A DNA stretch of 28,753 bases from JAVJSD01 sp040219575 (GTDB lineage: Bacteria > Planctomycetota > Planctomycetia > Pirellulales > Pirellulaceae), in contig JAVJSD010000092.1 of assembly GCA_040219575.1 (NCBI GenBank), positions 1 through 28,753 of the forward strand, read 5' to 3'. Both the position numbers and the translations under genes were made by a program. Below the pieces are notes generated by a model. That model did no database searches and was not told the DNA's origin. It saw only the letters and a list, made by a program, of their open reading frames with translations. Positions 8,867 to 17,739 of this stretch are shown here, piece after piece; position 1 is the first letter of the stretch, and each line of letters opens with the position of its first letter.

Positions 8867-11239
8867 ATGAATCGAACTAGCGCGCTGCTTGGATTCTGTG
8901 TGATCGTCCTCACGTCCGCGACGGTTCTTCGCGCCGAGGGACCGGCGACGTTTGAATCCCGGGCGAAGCCCTTTCTGCAGAAGTACTGCATCGACTGCCA
9001 TGGCGCGGACCTCCAGGAGGGCGACGTCGCCTTCAATGAACTGACGGGCATCGATGCGAACAACGCCGAGTTGTGGAAACGCGTGTGGGAGCAGGTGGCG
9101 CTCAAGCAGATGCCGCCCAAGGACGAGAGCAACCAGCCCGCGGCGTTGGAGCGTCTGCAACTCTCGAACTGGATCACCGGCGACCTGGCCCGGGCGCTGA
9201 GGGACAAGGGCGGCTTCCAGGCCCACCTGCATCCCGCGAAGGGCAACCATCTCGATCACGATCTGCTGTTCGGCGAGATTCCCGCGGGGCTCGAGCCGCC
9301 CTCCACGCCGGCGCGCATCTGGCGCCTGCATCCGCAGGAGCATCTGACGCGGCTGAATGCGTTGATCAATCAAGAGCCGGAGTTCGATCCGAAAAAGCCG
9401 GGAGCAAGAACCCGCGGCGACCACATTCCGGCGAACCAGGAAGGGGAAGTGAAGGTCTACTTCGGCCTCGATCGGGTCATCGGCTGGGTGGGCGGCAGCG
9501 CGGCGTATGCGGCGGCCATCACCGGTTTTCCGCCGGTCTTGTCGACCAGCGACCATCACGGCCTGCGCGACTATCCGATTCTCTACTCGGTCAACGGCGC
9601 CGAGGCGACGCAGATCGCCCGAACCGCCGAGGACATCCTCCGCTTCATGGCGCACGGCCCCGACGCCGAACCGTATCAATTCGCCGATAGCGTCAAAGAC
9701 ATCGACCAGAAGTACAAACACGAGAGCCTGCGCGGCCTGGCCCAGAGTCTGTTCTACAGCAAAGAGGTCAAACGCCCGCTCACGCCGGTCTACGACCTGA
9801 TGCGCGAAGAGGGTGTGTCGGAAAAGAACATGCGGGCGGCGGTCGACTATCTGTTCCAAGCCCTCACCGGTCGCCCGCCCAGCGTGAAGGAAGAGCAGGA
9901 CTATCTCGGCATTCTCAAGCAGGCCATCGACGATCTGGGAAAAGAGGAAGGCGTGATCCTGGGATTGTCGCCCATCTTTCTCGATCGCGACGCGCTGTTT
10001 CGCACCGAACTTGCGAACTACGGAACGCCCGATCAGTACGGCCGGGTGATGCTGCAGGACCAGGAGTTGGCGACGGCCGTGAACGCGGCCTTCAGCTACC
10101 TTGGGCCCGACGAGACCTTGCAGCAGGCCGTCGCGCAAGGGCGCATGAAGACGCGGGACGACGTCAAGCGGGAAGTTGCCCGCATGCTCGAGGACGACCG
10201 CATCCGCAAGCCGCGCGTGCTGCAATTCTTCCGCGAGTACTTCGACTACGACCGGGCCGGCGGCATCTGCAAGGACAACAAGGCCCTCGTGGCCGCCGGC
10301 GGCAATCCGCGCAAGTACTACCAGTCGATGCACGGCATGACGGCCCACACCGATCGTCTTGTCGAGTTGATTCTTCAGGAGGACCAGAACGTTCTTCGCG
10401 AGTTGCTCACGACCGATCGCGTGGTGTTCGACGAGAAGCAGGACGCCGACTACTTTGGTGAATTCGTCGGCCGTCGCAAAGACGCGCCGCCCAAGCCCGC
10501 GGGCAAACCCGATCGCAACGCGAGTTCCCCGCTGATCGAACCGGCGTCGCCGCCCAAGGGCGAGACGATTCAGGTGCGGATCGCCCAGGTGGAGAAAGGG
10601 AAGAACCCGCGCCGAGTGCTGACCACCTTGCCCGCGGAGCAGCGACTGGGCATCCTGACGCATCCCAGTTGGCTGGTTTCGCATTCCGACGCGATGGACA
10701 ACCACGCGATTTTGCGCGGCCGCTGGATTCGCGAACGCCTGCTGGGCGGCGCGGTTCCCGATGTGCCGATCACGGTCGATGCGATGTTGCCGGACGAACC
10801 GCGGGAGACGCTCCGCCACCGGATGCGCGTGACTCGCGAAGACTATTGCTGGAAGTGCCATCAGAAGATGGACCCGCTCGGTCTGCCGTTCGAGATGTAC
10901 AACCACCTGGGCCTGTTTCGCACGCAGGAACAGGGACAGCCGGTCGTCTCCAGCGGCGAGATCATCGACAGCGGCGATCCGGCCTTGGACGGCCCGGTGG
11001 AAGACGCCTTCGACATGATCCACAAGCTGGCCGAAAGCGAGCGTGTCAAGCAGGTCTTCGTCCGCCATGCGTTCCGTTTCTGGATGGGCCGCAACGAGAC
11101 GCTCAACGACGCGCCGGTGCTGCAAGACGCCTACCGCGCCTACGAAGAAAGCGGCGGCAGCATGAAAGCGCTGCTCGTTTCGCTGCTCACCTCCGACGCG
11201 TTTCTCTACCGCAAAGTGGACCGCGCCGGAAACGGCTGA
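8867..11239 (+). CDS. DUF1592/DUF1588/DUF1585 protein with cytochrome c-type haem motifs
   Basis: From ATG 8867 the product is 790 residues. A signal peptide (about residues 1-23, ending LRAEG) is followed by CIDCH at 41-45, a haem-binding CxxCH of planctomycete cytochrome type. The middle part matches DUF1592, ALFRTELANYGTPDQ being typical. DUF1588 follows with LTHPSWLVSHSD and a second haem-like CWKCH at 661-665 before QKMDPLG. The C-terminus FRFWMGRNETLND with LTSDAFLYRK is DUF1585. It is probably a periplasmic or envelope redox protein acting with the DUF1552 partner, though no substrate is known. The frame is open far upstream, but the earlier starts would run through the neighbour and the hairpin repeat; the signal peptide fixes this start. 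No Shine-Dalgarno is visible because the repeat abuts the gene. Confidence 0.85.
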   Translation: MNRTSALLGFCVIVLTSATVLRAEGPATFESRAKPFLQKYCIDCHGADLQEGDVAFNELTGIDANNAELWKRVWEQVALKQMPPKDESNQPAALERLQLSNWITGDLARALRDKGGFQAHLHPAKGNHLDHDLLFGEIPAGLEPPSTPARIWRLHPQEHLTRLNALINQEPEFDPKKPGARTRGDHIPANQEGEVKVYFGLDRVIGWVGGSAAYAAAITGFPPVLSTSDHHGLRDYPILYSVNGAEATQIARTAEDILRFMAHGPDAEPYQFADSVKDIDQKYKHESLRGLAQSLFYSKEVKRPLTPVYDLMREEGVSEKNMRAAVDYLFQALTGRPPSVKEEQDYLGILKQAIDDLGKEEGVILGLSPIFLDRDALFRTELANYGTPDQYGRVMLQDQELATAVNAAFSYLGPDETLQQAVAQGRMKTRDDVKREVARMLEDDRIRKPRVLQFFREYFDYDRAGGICKDNKALVAAGGNPRKYYQSMHGMTAHTDRLVELILQEDQNVLRELLTTDRVVFDEKQDADYFGEFVGRRKDAPPKPAGKPDRNASSPLIEPASPPKGETIQVRIAQVEKGKNPRRVLTTLPAEQRLGILTHPSWLVSHSDAMDNHAILRGRWIRERLLGGAVPDVPITVDAMLPDEPRETLRHRMRVTREDYCWKCHQKMDPLGLPFEMYNHLGLFRTQEQGQPVVSSGEIIDSGDPALDGPVEDAFDMIHKLAESERVKQVFVRHAFRFWMGRNETLNDAPVLQDAYRAYEESGGSMKALLVSLLTSDAFLYRKVDRAGNG

Positions 11240-11244
11240 GCGCC

Positions 11245-11513
11245 GTGGGCGACGCCGCCAGCGTCGGCCGCCGATGCTGGCAGCATCGGCTACGAAGGGC
11301 GGTCGTTTGTTGAGGAATGCATTCTTAATGCCGACGCAACACTGCGATCGACTCGTTTAACGGCAAGCCGCAGGCGTCGGCGGAACGTTGCGGCAACGTT
11401 TCCAGCTAGCGCCGGGTCGTGCGCACGCCGTCGCCTTCGTCGGCTTGCCGATAAACGACATTCCTCGCGACATCGTCGGCATTGACAATGCAGGCCTCCA
11501 TAGTACGAGCGAC
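11245..11513. repeat. Foldback repeat unit, tandem copy 1
   Basis: A 269-base unit repeated directly downstream with about 95% identity. It starts with a hairpin CCGATGCT-GGC-AGCATCGG (11271-11289). The remainder is a large imperfect palindrome. The left arm starts near 11316 (TGCATTCTTAATGCCGACG) and includes CGTTTAACGGCAAGCCG. Its inverse, read on the minus strand from about 11497, starts TGCATTGTCAATGCCGACG and includes CGTTTATCGGCAAGCCG. The centre holds a near-perfect palindrome AACGTTGC-G-GCAACGTT (11384-11400). Confidence 0.85.
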
Positions 11514-11804
11514 GTGGGCGACGCTGGCAGCATCGGCGGCCGATGCTGGCAGCATCGGCTGCGGAGGGCGGTCGTTTGTTGAGGAATGCATTCTTAATGC
11601 CGACGCAACACCGCGATCGACTCGTTTAACGGCAAGCCGCAGGCGTCGGCGGATCGTTGCGGCAACGTTTCCAGCTAGCGCCGGGTCGTGCGCACGCCGT
11701 CGCCTTCGTCGGCTTGCCGATAAGCGACATTCCTCGCGACATCGTCGGTATTGACAATCCAGGCCTCCATAGTACGAGCGCCGCTGGCAGCATCGGCTAC
11801 GGAA
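11514..11804. repeat. Foldback repeat unit, tandem copy 2 plus start of a third
   Basis: Bases 11514-11780 repeat 11245-11511 with scattered substitutions, and include the CCGATGCT...AGCATCGG hairpin at 11540-11558. After 11780 only CTGGCAGCATCGGCTACGG, the beginning of another unit, is present before unique sequence ahead of valS. The close identity points to a recent tandem duplication. Confidence 0.85.
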
Positions 11805-11840
11805 GCAATCACCACCGAATCGCGCCGGAATCGGTTTCGA

Positions 11841-14800
11841 TCAACTCTTGCAATTCATGTCGGCGAGGGCGGTGCGGACGGTTTCGAGTTGCTGTTGAAG
11901 CTCGGCCAGGCTTTCGCGTTCGCGGGCGACCACGTCGGCGGGGGCCTTGTCGACGAAACCGGCGTTGGAGAGTTTTTTCTCCTTGCCCTGAATCAGGCCT
12001 GCCAGCTTGTCCTGCTGCTTCTTGAGCCGGGCGCACTCCGCTTCCACGTCGATGTAATCCTTCAGGTCGACGATGATGTCCATGCCCGGCAGGCTGACGG
12101 TGGCGTTGGTCTTGGGCGGCTCGACGTTCTCTCCCCAGCCGATCGAATGGGCGTTGGCCATCGAGGCGAAGTAGGGCTCCATCGGCTGCAGCAGGTCGGC
12201 CGTCTCCGCCGAACAGCGGACGGTGAACTCGAGCTCGTTCTTGGGCGCGATGTTCTGCCGCGCGCGGATCTCGCGCAGCGCGCCGAGCGCTTGCTGAAAC
12301 TGCGCGAAGCGGTCCTCGATCCGCGCATCGCGGCGGGCGGCGTCGGCGATCGGCCACTCGGCGATCATGATGCTCTCGGCGGCCGGGGTCGGCTTCGGCA
12401 GTCCGCGCCGCGGCGCCGCCTTGGCTAGCAGTTGCCACATCTCCTCGGTGATGAACGGCAGGATCGGATGCAGCAGCCGCAGCAGCACGTCGAGCGTATG
12501 GGCCAGCACGCGCTGCGCCGCCACGCGGGAACTTTCGTCCTGCAGTCGGTGCTTCACCATCTCCACGTAGAACGAGCAGAACTCGTCCCAGGCGAAGTCG
12601 TACAGCGCCCGGGCCGCGTCGGCGTAGTGGTACTCCTGGAGCGCGTCGGTCACCTCCTGGGTGACCGTCGCCAGCCGGCTGAGCACCCAGCGGTCCTCCA
12701 CCGCCAGGTCGCTGTCGGCCACCGGCCCGGCTTCGAACTCGGGCATGTTGATCAGCGCGAAACGGGCCGCGTTCCACAGCTTGTTGCAGAAGTTGCGGCC
12801 CAGTTCGAAGCGTTCGCTGACCACGGCGCCCCGCGGCAAGGCGAGGTCTTCTGCGGTGCGGGCCCATTGCGTGGAGAACGGCTTGTTGCACTTGGAGCAG
12901 GCGATGCGGGGGAGTTCGCGATTCTTGCGCGTCTGGTTGATGAGTTCCTCGCAGTGCGGGCACTCGAACTGCACCGGCATCCGCACGTCTTGCGTTTCGG
13001 TGGTCAGATAGGTCATGCCGTAGCGGAGCGCGTCGGCGCCGAACTTGTCGATCACGTCGAGCGGGTCGATGCCATTGCCTTTCGACTTCGACATCGTTTC
13101 ACCTTCGCCGTCGAGGATCTTCGGATGGATGAAGACCTCGCGGAACGGCACGTCGCCCATGTTGTTCAGCCCGGTCAACACCATCCGCGCCACCCACAGC
13201 GTGATGATGTCGCGGCTGGTGATCAGTGTGCTGGTGGGGTAGTAGTACTCCAGTTCCGGCGTCTTTTCCGGCCAGCCGAGGGTGGAGTGCGGCCAGAGCG
13301 CGCTGCTGAACCAGGTGTCGAGCACGTCCTCCTCGCGCACGTAGCCCTGCTTTTCGTAGCGGGCGGCGAGCTTGTCGTCCTCGGCCAGAATGCAGACGTG
13401 CAGCGTGCCGTAGGGAATCTTCACCTTGGCCGCACCGCGCACGGTGTGGTCGTGGCGTTCGGCCGCCTCCCGCTCGACGTCGAGTTCGAGCTGATACGAC
13501 ACCCGCCCCGCCGCCACGTCGGCGTCGCCGTCGAGCTGCGCGATGAGGCGGTCGGCGGTCTCCTTGTCGCGGCAGATCTGCGACCAGACGGGAATCTGGT
13601 GCCCCCACCACAGTTGCCGGCTGACCGGCCAGTCGCGTTTCTCCGAGAGCCAGTCGAGATAGCCTTTGGCGTACCGCGGCGGAAAGATCTTCACGCGGCC
13701 GTCGCTCACGGCGTCCATCGCCGACTGCGCGAGCTCGTCCATCCGCACGAACCACTGGTCGGCCAGGAACGGCTCGATCGGCGTCTTGCTGCGGTCGGAG
13801 TGCGGCAGTTCGATCTCGCGATCCTCGACCGACTCCAGCAGCCCGGCCGCCTCCATGTCGGTGACCACATTCTTGCGCGCCTGCTGAATATTCAGTCCCT
13901 TGTAGGGACCGCCGTTTTCGTTGAGCGTGCCGTCGGGGTTGAGGATGTTGATCATCGGCAGGTCGCACCGCAGGCCGACGTCGTAGTCGTTCGGATCGTG
14001 GGCCGGGGTGATTTTCACGCAGCCGCTCCCCATCTCGGGCCGGGCCCACTCGTCGGCCACCAGCGAGATTTCGCGATCCAGCAGCGGCAGCATCACCATT
14101 CGGCCGTCGAGCGCCATGTCGCGCAGCTTGACCAGCAGCGGCAGCATTGTCTCGCGGCGGCGGCGCGTCTCGTCGATCTGCGCCTCGACGCCGGCCTTCT
14201 CCTTGCCGGGCGCCTTGGCCAGCTTCTCCTTCAGTTCGGCTTCCAATTTGTCGAGCGCGGCGGCCGGATCGGGATGCACCGCGATCGCCGTGTCGCCCAG
14301 CATCGTCTCGGGCCGGGTGGTGGCGATGGTCACGAACTGCGGCTCGCCCGGCTGGGGATCGATCACCGGGTAGCGGAAGTGCCAGAAGTGTCCCTTGACG
14401 GTCTTCTGCTCCACCTCGTCGTCGCTGACGGCCGTCTGCAGGAAGGTGTCCCAGTTCACCAGCCGCTTGCCGCGATAGATGAAGCCCTTGTTGAACAGGT
14501 CGAAGAAGGTGTGCCTCACGGCCCGGGCGCAGGTGTCGTCGAGCGTGAAGCGGGTTCGCCGCCAGTCGCAACTGGCGCCGAGCCGTTTGAGTTGGCCGAG
14601 GATGCGGCCCTCGTACTGCTGCTTCCACTGCCAGATGCGCTCGACGAGTTTTTCGCGACCCAGGTCGTGCCGTGTCTTGCCTTCTTCCTCGCGGAGGCGT
14701 TTCTCGACCACCGCCTGCGTGGCGATGCCGGCGTGATCGGTGCCGGGCATCCAGAGGGCGTTGTAGCCCTGCATTCGCCGGGCGCGGATCAACACATCCT

Positions 14801-14996
14801 GCAGCGTGTTGTTGAGCGCGTGCCCCAGATGCAGCGCCCCGGTCACATTCGGCGGCGGAATGACGATCGTGAACGGCTTGCGCTTCGGATCGGGATCGCT
14901 GTTGAAATAGCCCCGCTCCTCCCACATCGCGTAGATCCGCTGCTGGGCCTGGGCGTGGTCGAAACGATTCGGAAAGTCTTCAGCATTAAAGGTCAT
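11841..14996 (-). CDS. valS: Valyl-tRNA synthetase with a Cys4 zinc-ribbon-like insert
   Basis: The 1051-residue protein charges tRNA-Val with valine in the cytoplasm. Class I signatures are clear: PPPNVTGALHLGHAL (HIGH motif, about residues 48-62), WMPGTDHAGIATQ, the editing-domain TTRPETMLGDTA, and GETMSKSKGNG (KMSKS). The C-terminus ends in the coiled coil typical of ValRS. Unusual is an insert after the KMSKS region with CPHC (Cys679, Cys682) and CSKC (Cys700, Cys703), which looks like a zinc ribbon and is not in the Escherichia coli enzyme. A charged helix-like insert (KLEAELKEKLAKAPGKEKAG) sits in the editing region. AGGAACGG precedes the start. The gene follows cimA by 116 bases on the same strand with no visible terminator or promoter between, so co-transcription is likely. 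Confidence 0.95.
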   Translation of the reverse strand: MTFNAEDFPNRFDHAQAQQRIYAMWEERGYFNSDPDPKRKPFTIVIPPPNVTGALHLGHALNNTLQDVLIRARRMQGYNALWMPGTDHAGIATQAVVEKRLREEEGKTRHDLGREKLVERIWQWKQQYEGRILGQLKRLGASCDWRRTRFTLDDTCARAVRHTFFDLFNKGFIYRGKRLVNWDTFLQTAVSDDEVEQKTVKGHFWHFRYPVIDPQPGEPQFVTIATTRPETMLGDTAIAVHPDPAAALDKLEAELKEKLAKAPGKEKAGVEAQIDETRRRRETMLPLLVKLRDMALDGRMVMLPLLDREISLVADEWARPEMGSGCVKITPAHDPNDYDVGLRCDLPMINILNPDGTLNENGGPYKGLNIQQARKNVVTDMEAAGLLESVEDREIELPHSDRSKTPIEPFLADQWFVRMDELAQSAMDAVSDGRVKIFPPRYAKGYLDWLSEKRDWPVSRQLWWGHQIPVWSQICRDKETADRLIAQLDGDADVAAGRVSYQLELDVEREAAERHDHTVRGAAKVKIPYGTLHVCILAEDDKLAARYEKQGYVREEDVLDTWFSSALWPHSTLGWPEKTPELEYYYPTSTLITSRDIITLWVARMVLTGLNNMGDVPFREVFIHPKILDGEGETMSKSKGNGIDPLDVIDKFGADALRYGMTYLTTETQDVRMPVQFECPHCEELINQTRKNRELPRIACSKCNKPFSTQWARTAEDLALPRGAVVSERFELGRNFCNKLWNAARFALINMPEFEAGPVADSDLAVEDRWVLSRLATVTQEVTDALQEYHYADAARALYDFAWDEFCSFYVEMVKHRLQDESSRVAAQRVLAHTLDVLLRLLHPILPFITEEMWQLLAKAAPRRGLPKPTPAAESIMIAEWPIADAARRDARIEDRFAQFQQALGALREIRARQNIAPKNELEFTVRCSAETADLLQPMEPYFASMANAHSIGWGENVEPPKTNATVSLPGMDIIVDLKDYIDVEAECARLKKQQDKLAGLIQGKEKKLSNAGFVDKAPADVVARERESLAELQQQLETVRTALADMNCKS

Positions 14997-15112
14997 CGGT
15001 TTCCGTTCCTGACCGGGCGACGGACCAAGTGCGAATGGGAAGTTTGAGCGACGATTTGCGTTTGCGAGAACGCCGCCGCAGGACGACTCGGATCGTGAAG
15101 ATGGATATTCTG

Positions 15113-16732
<1,620 letters not shown>

Positions 16733-16750
16733 GGTTCTGTCGTTTGGTCT

Positions 16751-16818
16751 GCAGCGGAGCTCGCCAGAGCTCCGACAAGGGGCGACGTTCAATCGGAAGT
16801 CTGGCGACTTCCGCTACC
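16751..16818. repeat. Two-hairpin dispersed repeat, copy B, in the cimA 5' leader
   Basis: Hairpin 1 is GGAGCTC-GCCA-GAGCTCC (16756-16773) and hairpin 2 is GGAAGTC-TGGC-GACTTCC (16795-16812). Compared with copy A, hairpin 1 carries matched changes in both arms that keep the pairing. The element lies between the attenuator terminator and the cimA start, so it would be transcribed in read-through mRNA. Confidence 0.8.
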
Positions 16819-16839
16819 GTTGAACGTCAGCGAAACAAC

Positions 16840-16874
16840 AAAAAAGCCCTGAAACCCGCTTGGGCGTCAGGGCT
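16840..16874 (-). terminator. Intrinsic terminator of the cimA attenuator
   Basis: On the minus strand AGCCCTGA (16874-16867) pairs perfectly with TCAGGGCT (16852-16845). An inner CCC/GGG stem (16864-16862 with 16857-16855) continues it after an internal loop, and a run of T follows (16845-16840). No gene ends just upstream other than the 29-codon leader peptide, which is what one expects of an attenuator rather than an ordinary gene-end terminator. On the plus strand there is no T-tract. Confidence 0.8.
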
Positions 16875-16909
16875 CGAATATCTGTACTTCGGCAGAGGCC
16901 CTTAAACCC
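16862..16909 (-). promoter_or_regulatory. Candidate antiterminator of the cimA leader
   Basis: On the minus strand GGGTTTAAGGGC (16909-16898, overlapping the leader-peptide stop codon) can pair with GCCCTGACGCCC (16873-16862), the 5' side of the terminator. Ten of twelve positions pair, one of them G-U. The two structures exclude each other. A protector pairing is also possible between ACCCGGCG (16953-16946) and CGCGGGT (16912-16906). A ribosome stalled on the Val/Ile codons would cover the former and free the antiterminator. This is deduced by eye; no folding energies were computed. Confidence 0.6.
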
Positions 16910-16991
16910 GCGCGCGGCTCCCAATAATAATCACGACACCGACCACGCCGGGTGTGACATCGATTCGGGAATTTCGCGGGAAAAACGCCAT
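16902..16991 (-). CDS. Val/Ile-rich leader peptide of the cimA operon
   Basis: This 29-residue ORF is too short for routine gene calling. It starts ATG at 16991 with AGGA (17003-17000) exactly 8 bases upstream and ends TAA at 16902. It begins MAFFPRNSRID, and residues 15-24 read GVVGVVIIIG: seven of the eight codons at 16-23 are Val or Ile, and ten of 29 overall. It lies 28 bases upstream of an intrinsic terminator and 170 bases upstream of cimA. This matches the design of amino-acid biosynthetic leader peptides such as that of ilvGMEDA in Escherichia coli, in which ribosome stalling for lack of charged tRNA prevents termination. The peptide itself probably has no function after synthesis. 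Confidence 0.8.
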   Translation of the reverse strand: MAFFPRNSRIDVTPGVVGVVIIIGSRARV

Positions 16992-17027
16992 TTCGCCGAT
17001 CCTGTGCAAGAAAATCGTCGCTACCCA

Positions 17028-17056
17028 AAAATACGGTTCGATCCGGCGGATGTCAA
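17028..17056 (-). promoter_or_regulatory. Promoter of the cimA leader transcript
   Basis: On the minus strand TTGACA (17056-17051) is a perfect -35 box. After exactly 17 bases comes TATTTT (17033-17028), matching the -10 consensus at four of six positions. Transcription would start near 17020, about 30 bases before the leader-peptide ATG. The agreement of promoter, ribosome binding site, peptide and terminator in one strand supports each call. Confidence 0.7.
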
Positions 17057-17064
17057 CCGGCACG

Positions 17065-17122
17065 TGGGGCGAAGGGGATGGGGCGAAGGCAAAAGTGAAA
17101 AGGGAAAAGGTAAAAGTGGCAG
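17065..17122. repeat. Purine-rich low-complexity stretch
   Basis: GGCGAAGGGGATGGGGCGAA is followed by alternating AAAAGTG, AAAAGGG and AAAAGGTAAAAGTG words. It lies just upstream of the cimA promoter and about 125 bases before the cupin gene. It may be an unstable simple repeat; no function is evident. Confidence 0.45.
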
Positions 17123-17246
17123 GTCGCCGGCGAATGCGGCTAGAAAACGAATCCTCGACATCCCCTCATGGCGCAACATGGCGGTTGCGGCATACTGACG
17201 CATCCCGCGAGGGGCTTACTGGAACTGTCTCCGCAAAGGATTCACC

Positions 17247-17618
17247 ATGCCGCGTTTGATTTCGGAACCCTCGGTCGTGCTGGCGGTGGGCAACAAGCCG
17301 AAAAGGATCGAAGAATTCGCCGGACGGGTGGCGACCGGTCACGATGCGGTCAGCGTCGCCCGGATGGTCTCGCCGGCGGGCTGGGAGGAACCGGGGCAGC
17401 GGCCGGAGTTCGAGGAGGTCAGCGTGGTCTTGAGCGGAATGCTGCGCGTCGAATTCGAAGGGGGCGAGCTGATGGTCAACGCCGGCCAGGCCGTCATCGC
17501 CGCGCCGGGCGAATGGGTTCGCTACAGCACGCCGCATGGCGCGGAGTACCTGGCGGTGTGCTTGCCCGCCTTCTCGCCCGACACGGTGCATCGGGATGAG
17601 GAGAGTGAAGAAGAGTGA
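17247..17618 (+). CDS. Small cupin-fold protein, probably without a metal site
   Basis: This is a 123-residue protein with a single cupin-like beta-barrel pattern: FEEVSVVLSGMLRVEFEGG followed by VNAGQAVIAAPGEWVRYSTP. In metal-binding cupins the first motif has HxH and the second a His after PxG; here those places carry Glu, Val or Arg, so the usual metal site seems absent. A sensing or small-molecule-binding role is possible but unproven. AAAGGA six bases before ATG 17247 is a good ribosome binding site. It is divergent from the cimA leader promoter and is followed after 121 bases by the enolase-like gene on the same strand. Confidence 0.7.
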   Translation: MPRLISEPSVVLAVGNKPKRIEEFAGRVATGHDAVSVARMVSPAGWEEPGQRPEFEEVSVVLSGMLRVEFEGGELMVNAGQAVIAAPGEWVRYSTPHGAEYLAVCLPAFSPDTVHRDEESEEE

Positions 17619-17639
17619 GTAGGTAGCGAGTTCAAAGTT

Positions 17640-17736
17640 CCACTCACTTACTCACTTACTCACCGACCACGACGACAAGTCGTCGGCTTGGAGTGACATC
17701 GCCCGCCGCATTCACCACTCACCACTCACCACTCAC
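17640..17736. repeat. Short tandem repeats and a hairpin just before the enolase-like gene
   Basis: ACTCACTTACTCACTTACTC (17642 on) consists of 8-base units. CACTCAC units separated by CA or A (17713-17737) run right up to the enolase ATG. Between them is the hairpin CGACGAC-AA-GTCGTCG (17669-17684). No Shine-Dalgarno sequence is left in front of the enolase start. The repeat number could vary by slippage. Confidence 0.6.
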
Positions 17737-17739
17737 CCC

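Larger units (their letters stand above)
11240..11840. other. Repeat block between convergent genes
   Basis: The 600 bases between the DUF1592-type gene and valS, which converge here, are almost wholly repeat: two tandem 269-base units (11245-11513, 11514-11780) and a short remnant of a third (11781-11804). No gene is supported. Small TTG-started frames in the repeats share a peptide containing IPRxIVGIDNAGL, but this follows from the DNA repeat. The block may act as a two-way transcription barrier, which is only an inference. Confidence 0.7.

Noticed and set aside
11388..11582. Short TTG-started ORFs (11388-11582, 11657-12025 and minus 28261-28578) sharing a peptide with IPRxIVGIDNAGL, which look like a conserved small protein family.
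   Set aside because: The shared peptide is a by-product of the foldback DNA repeat. The frames have weak starts, differ at their ends, and the same DNA is palindromic, so the conservation is at DNA level.
16840..16874. The hairpin as an ordinary gene-end terminator.
   Set aside because: The T-run is on the minus strand, and the only minus-strand ORF ending just before it is the short Val/Ile leader peptide, so an attenuator fits better.
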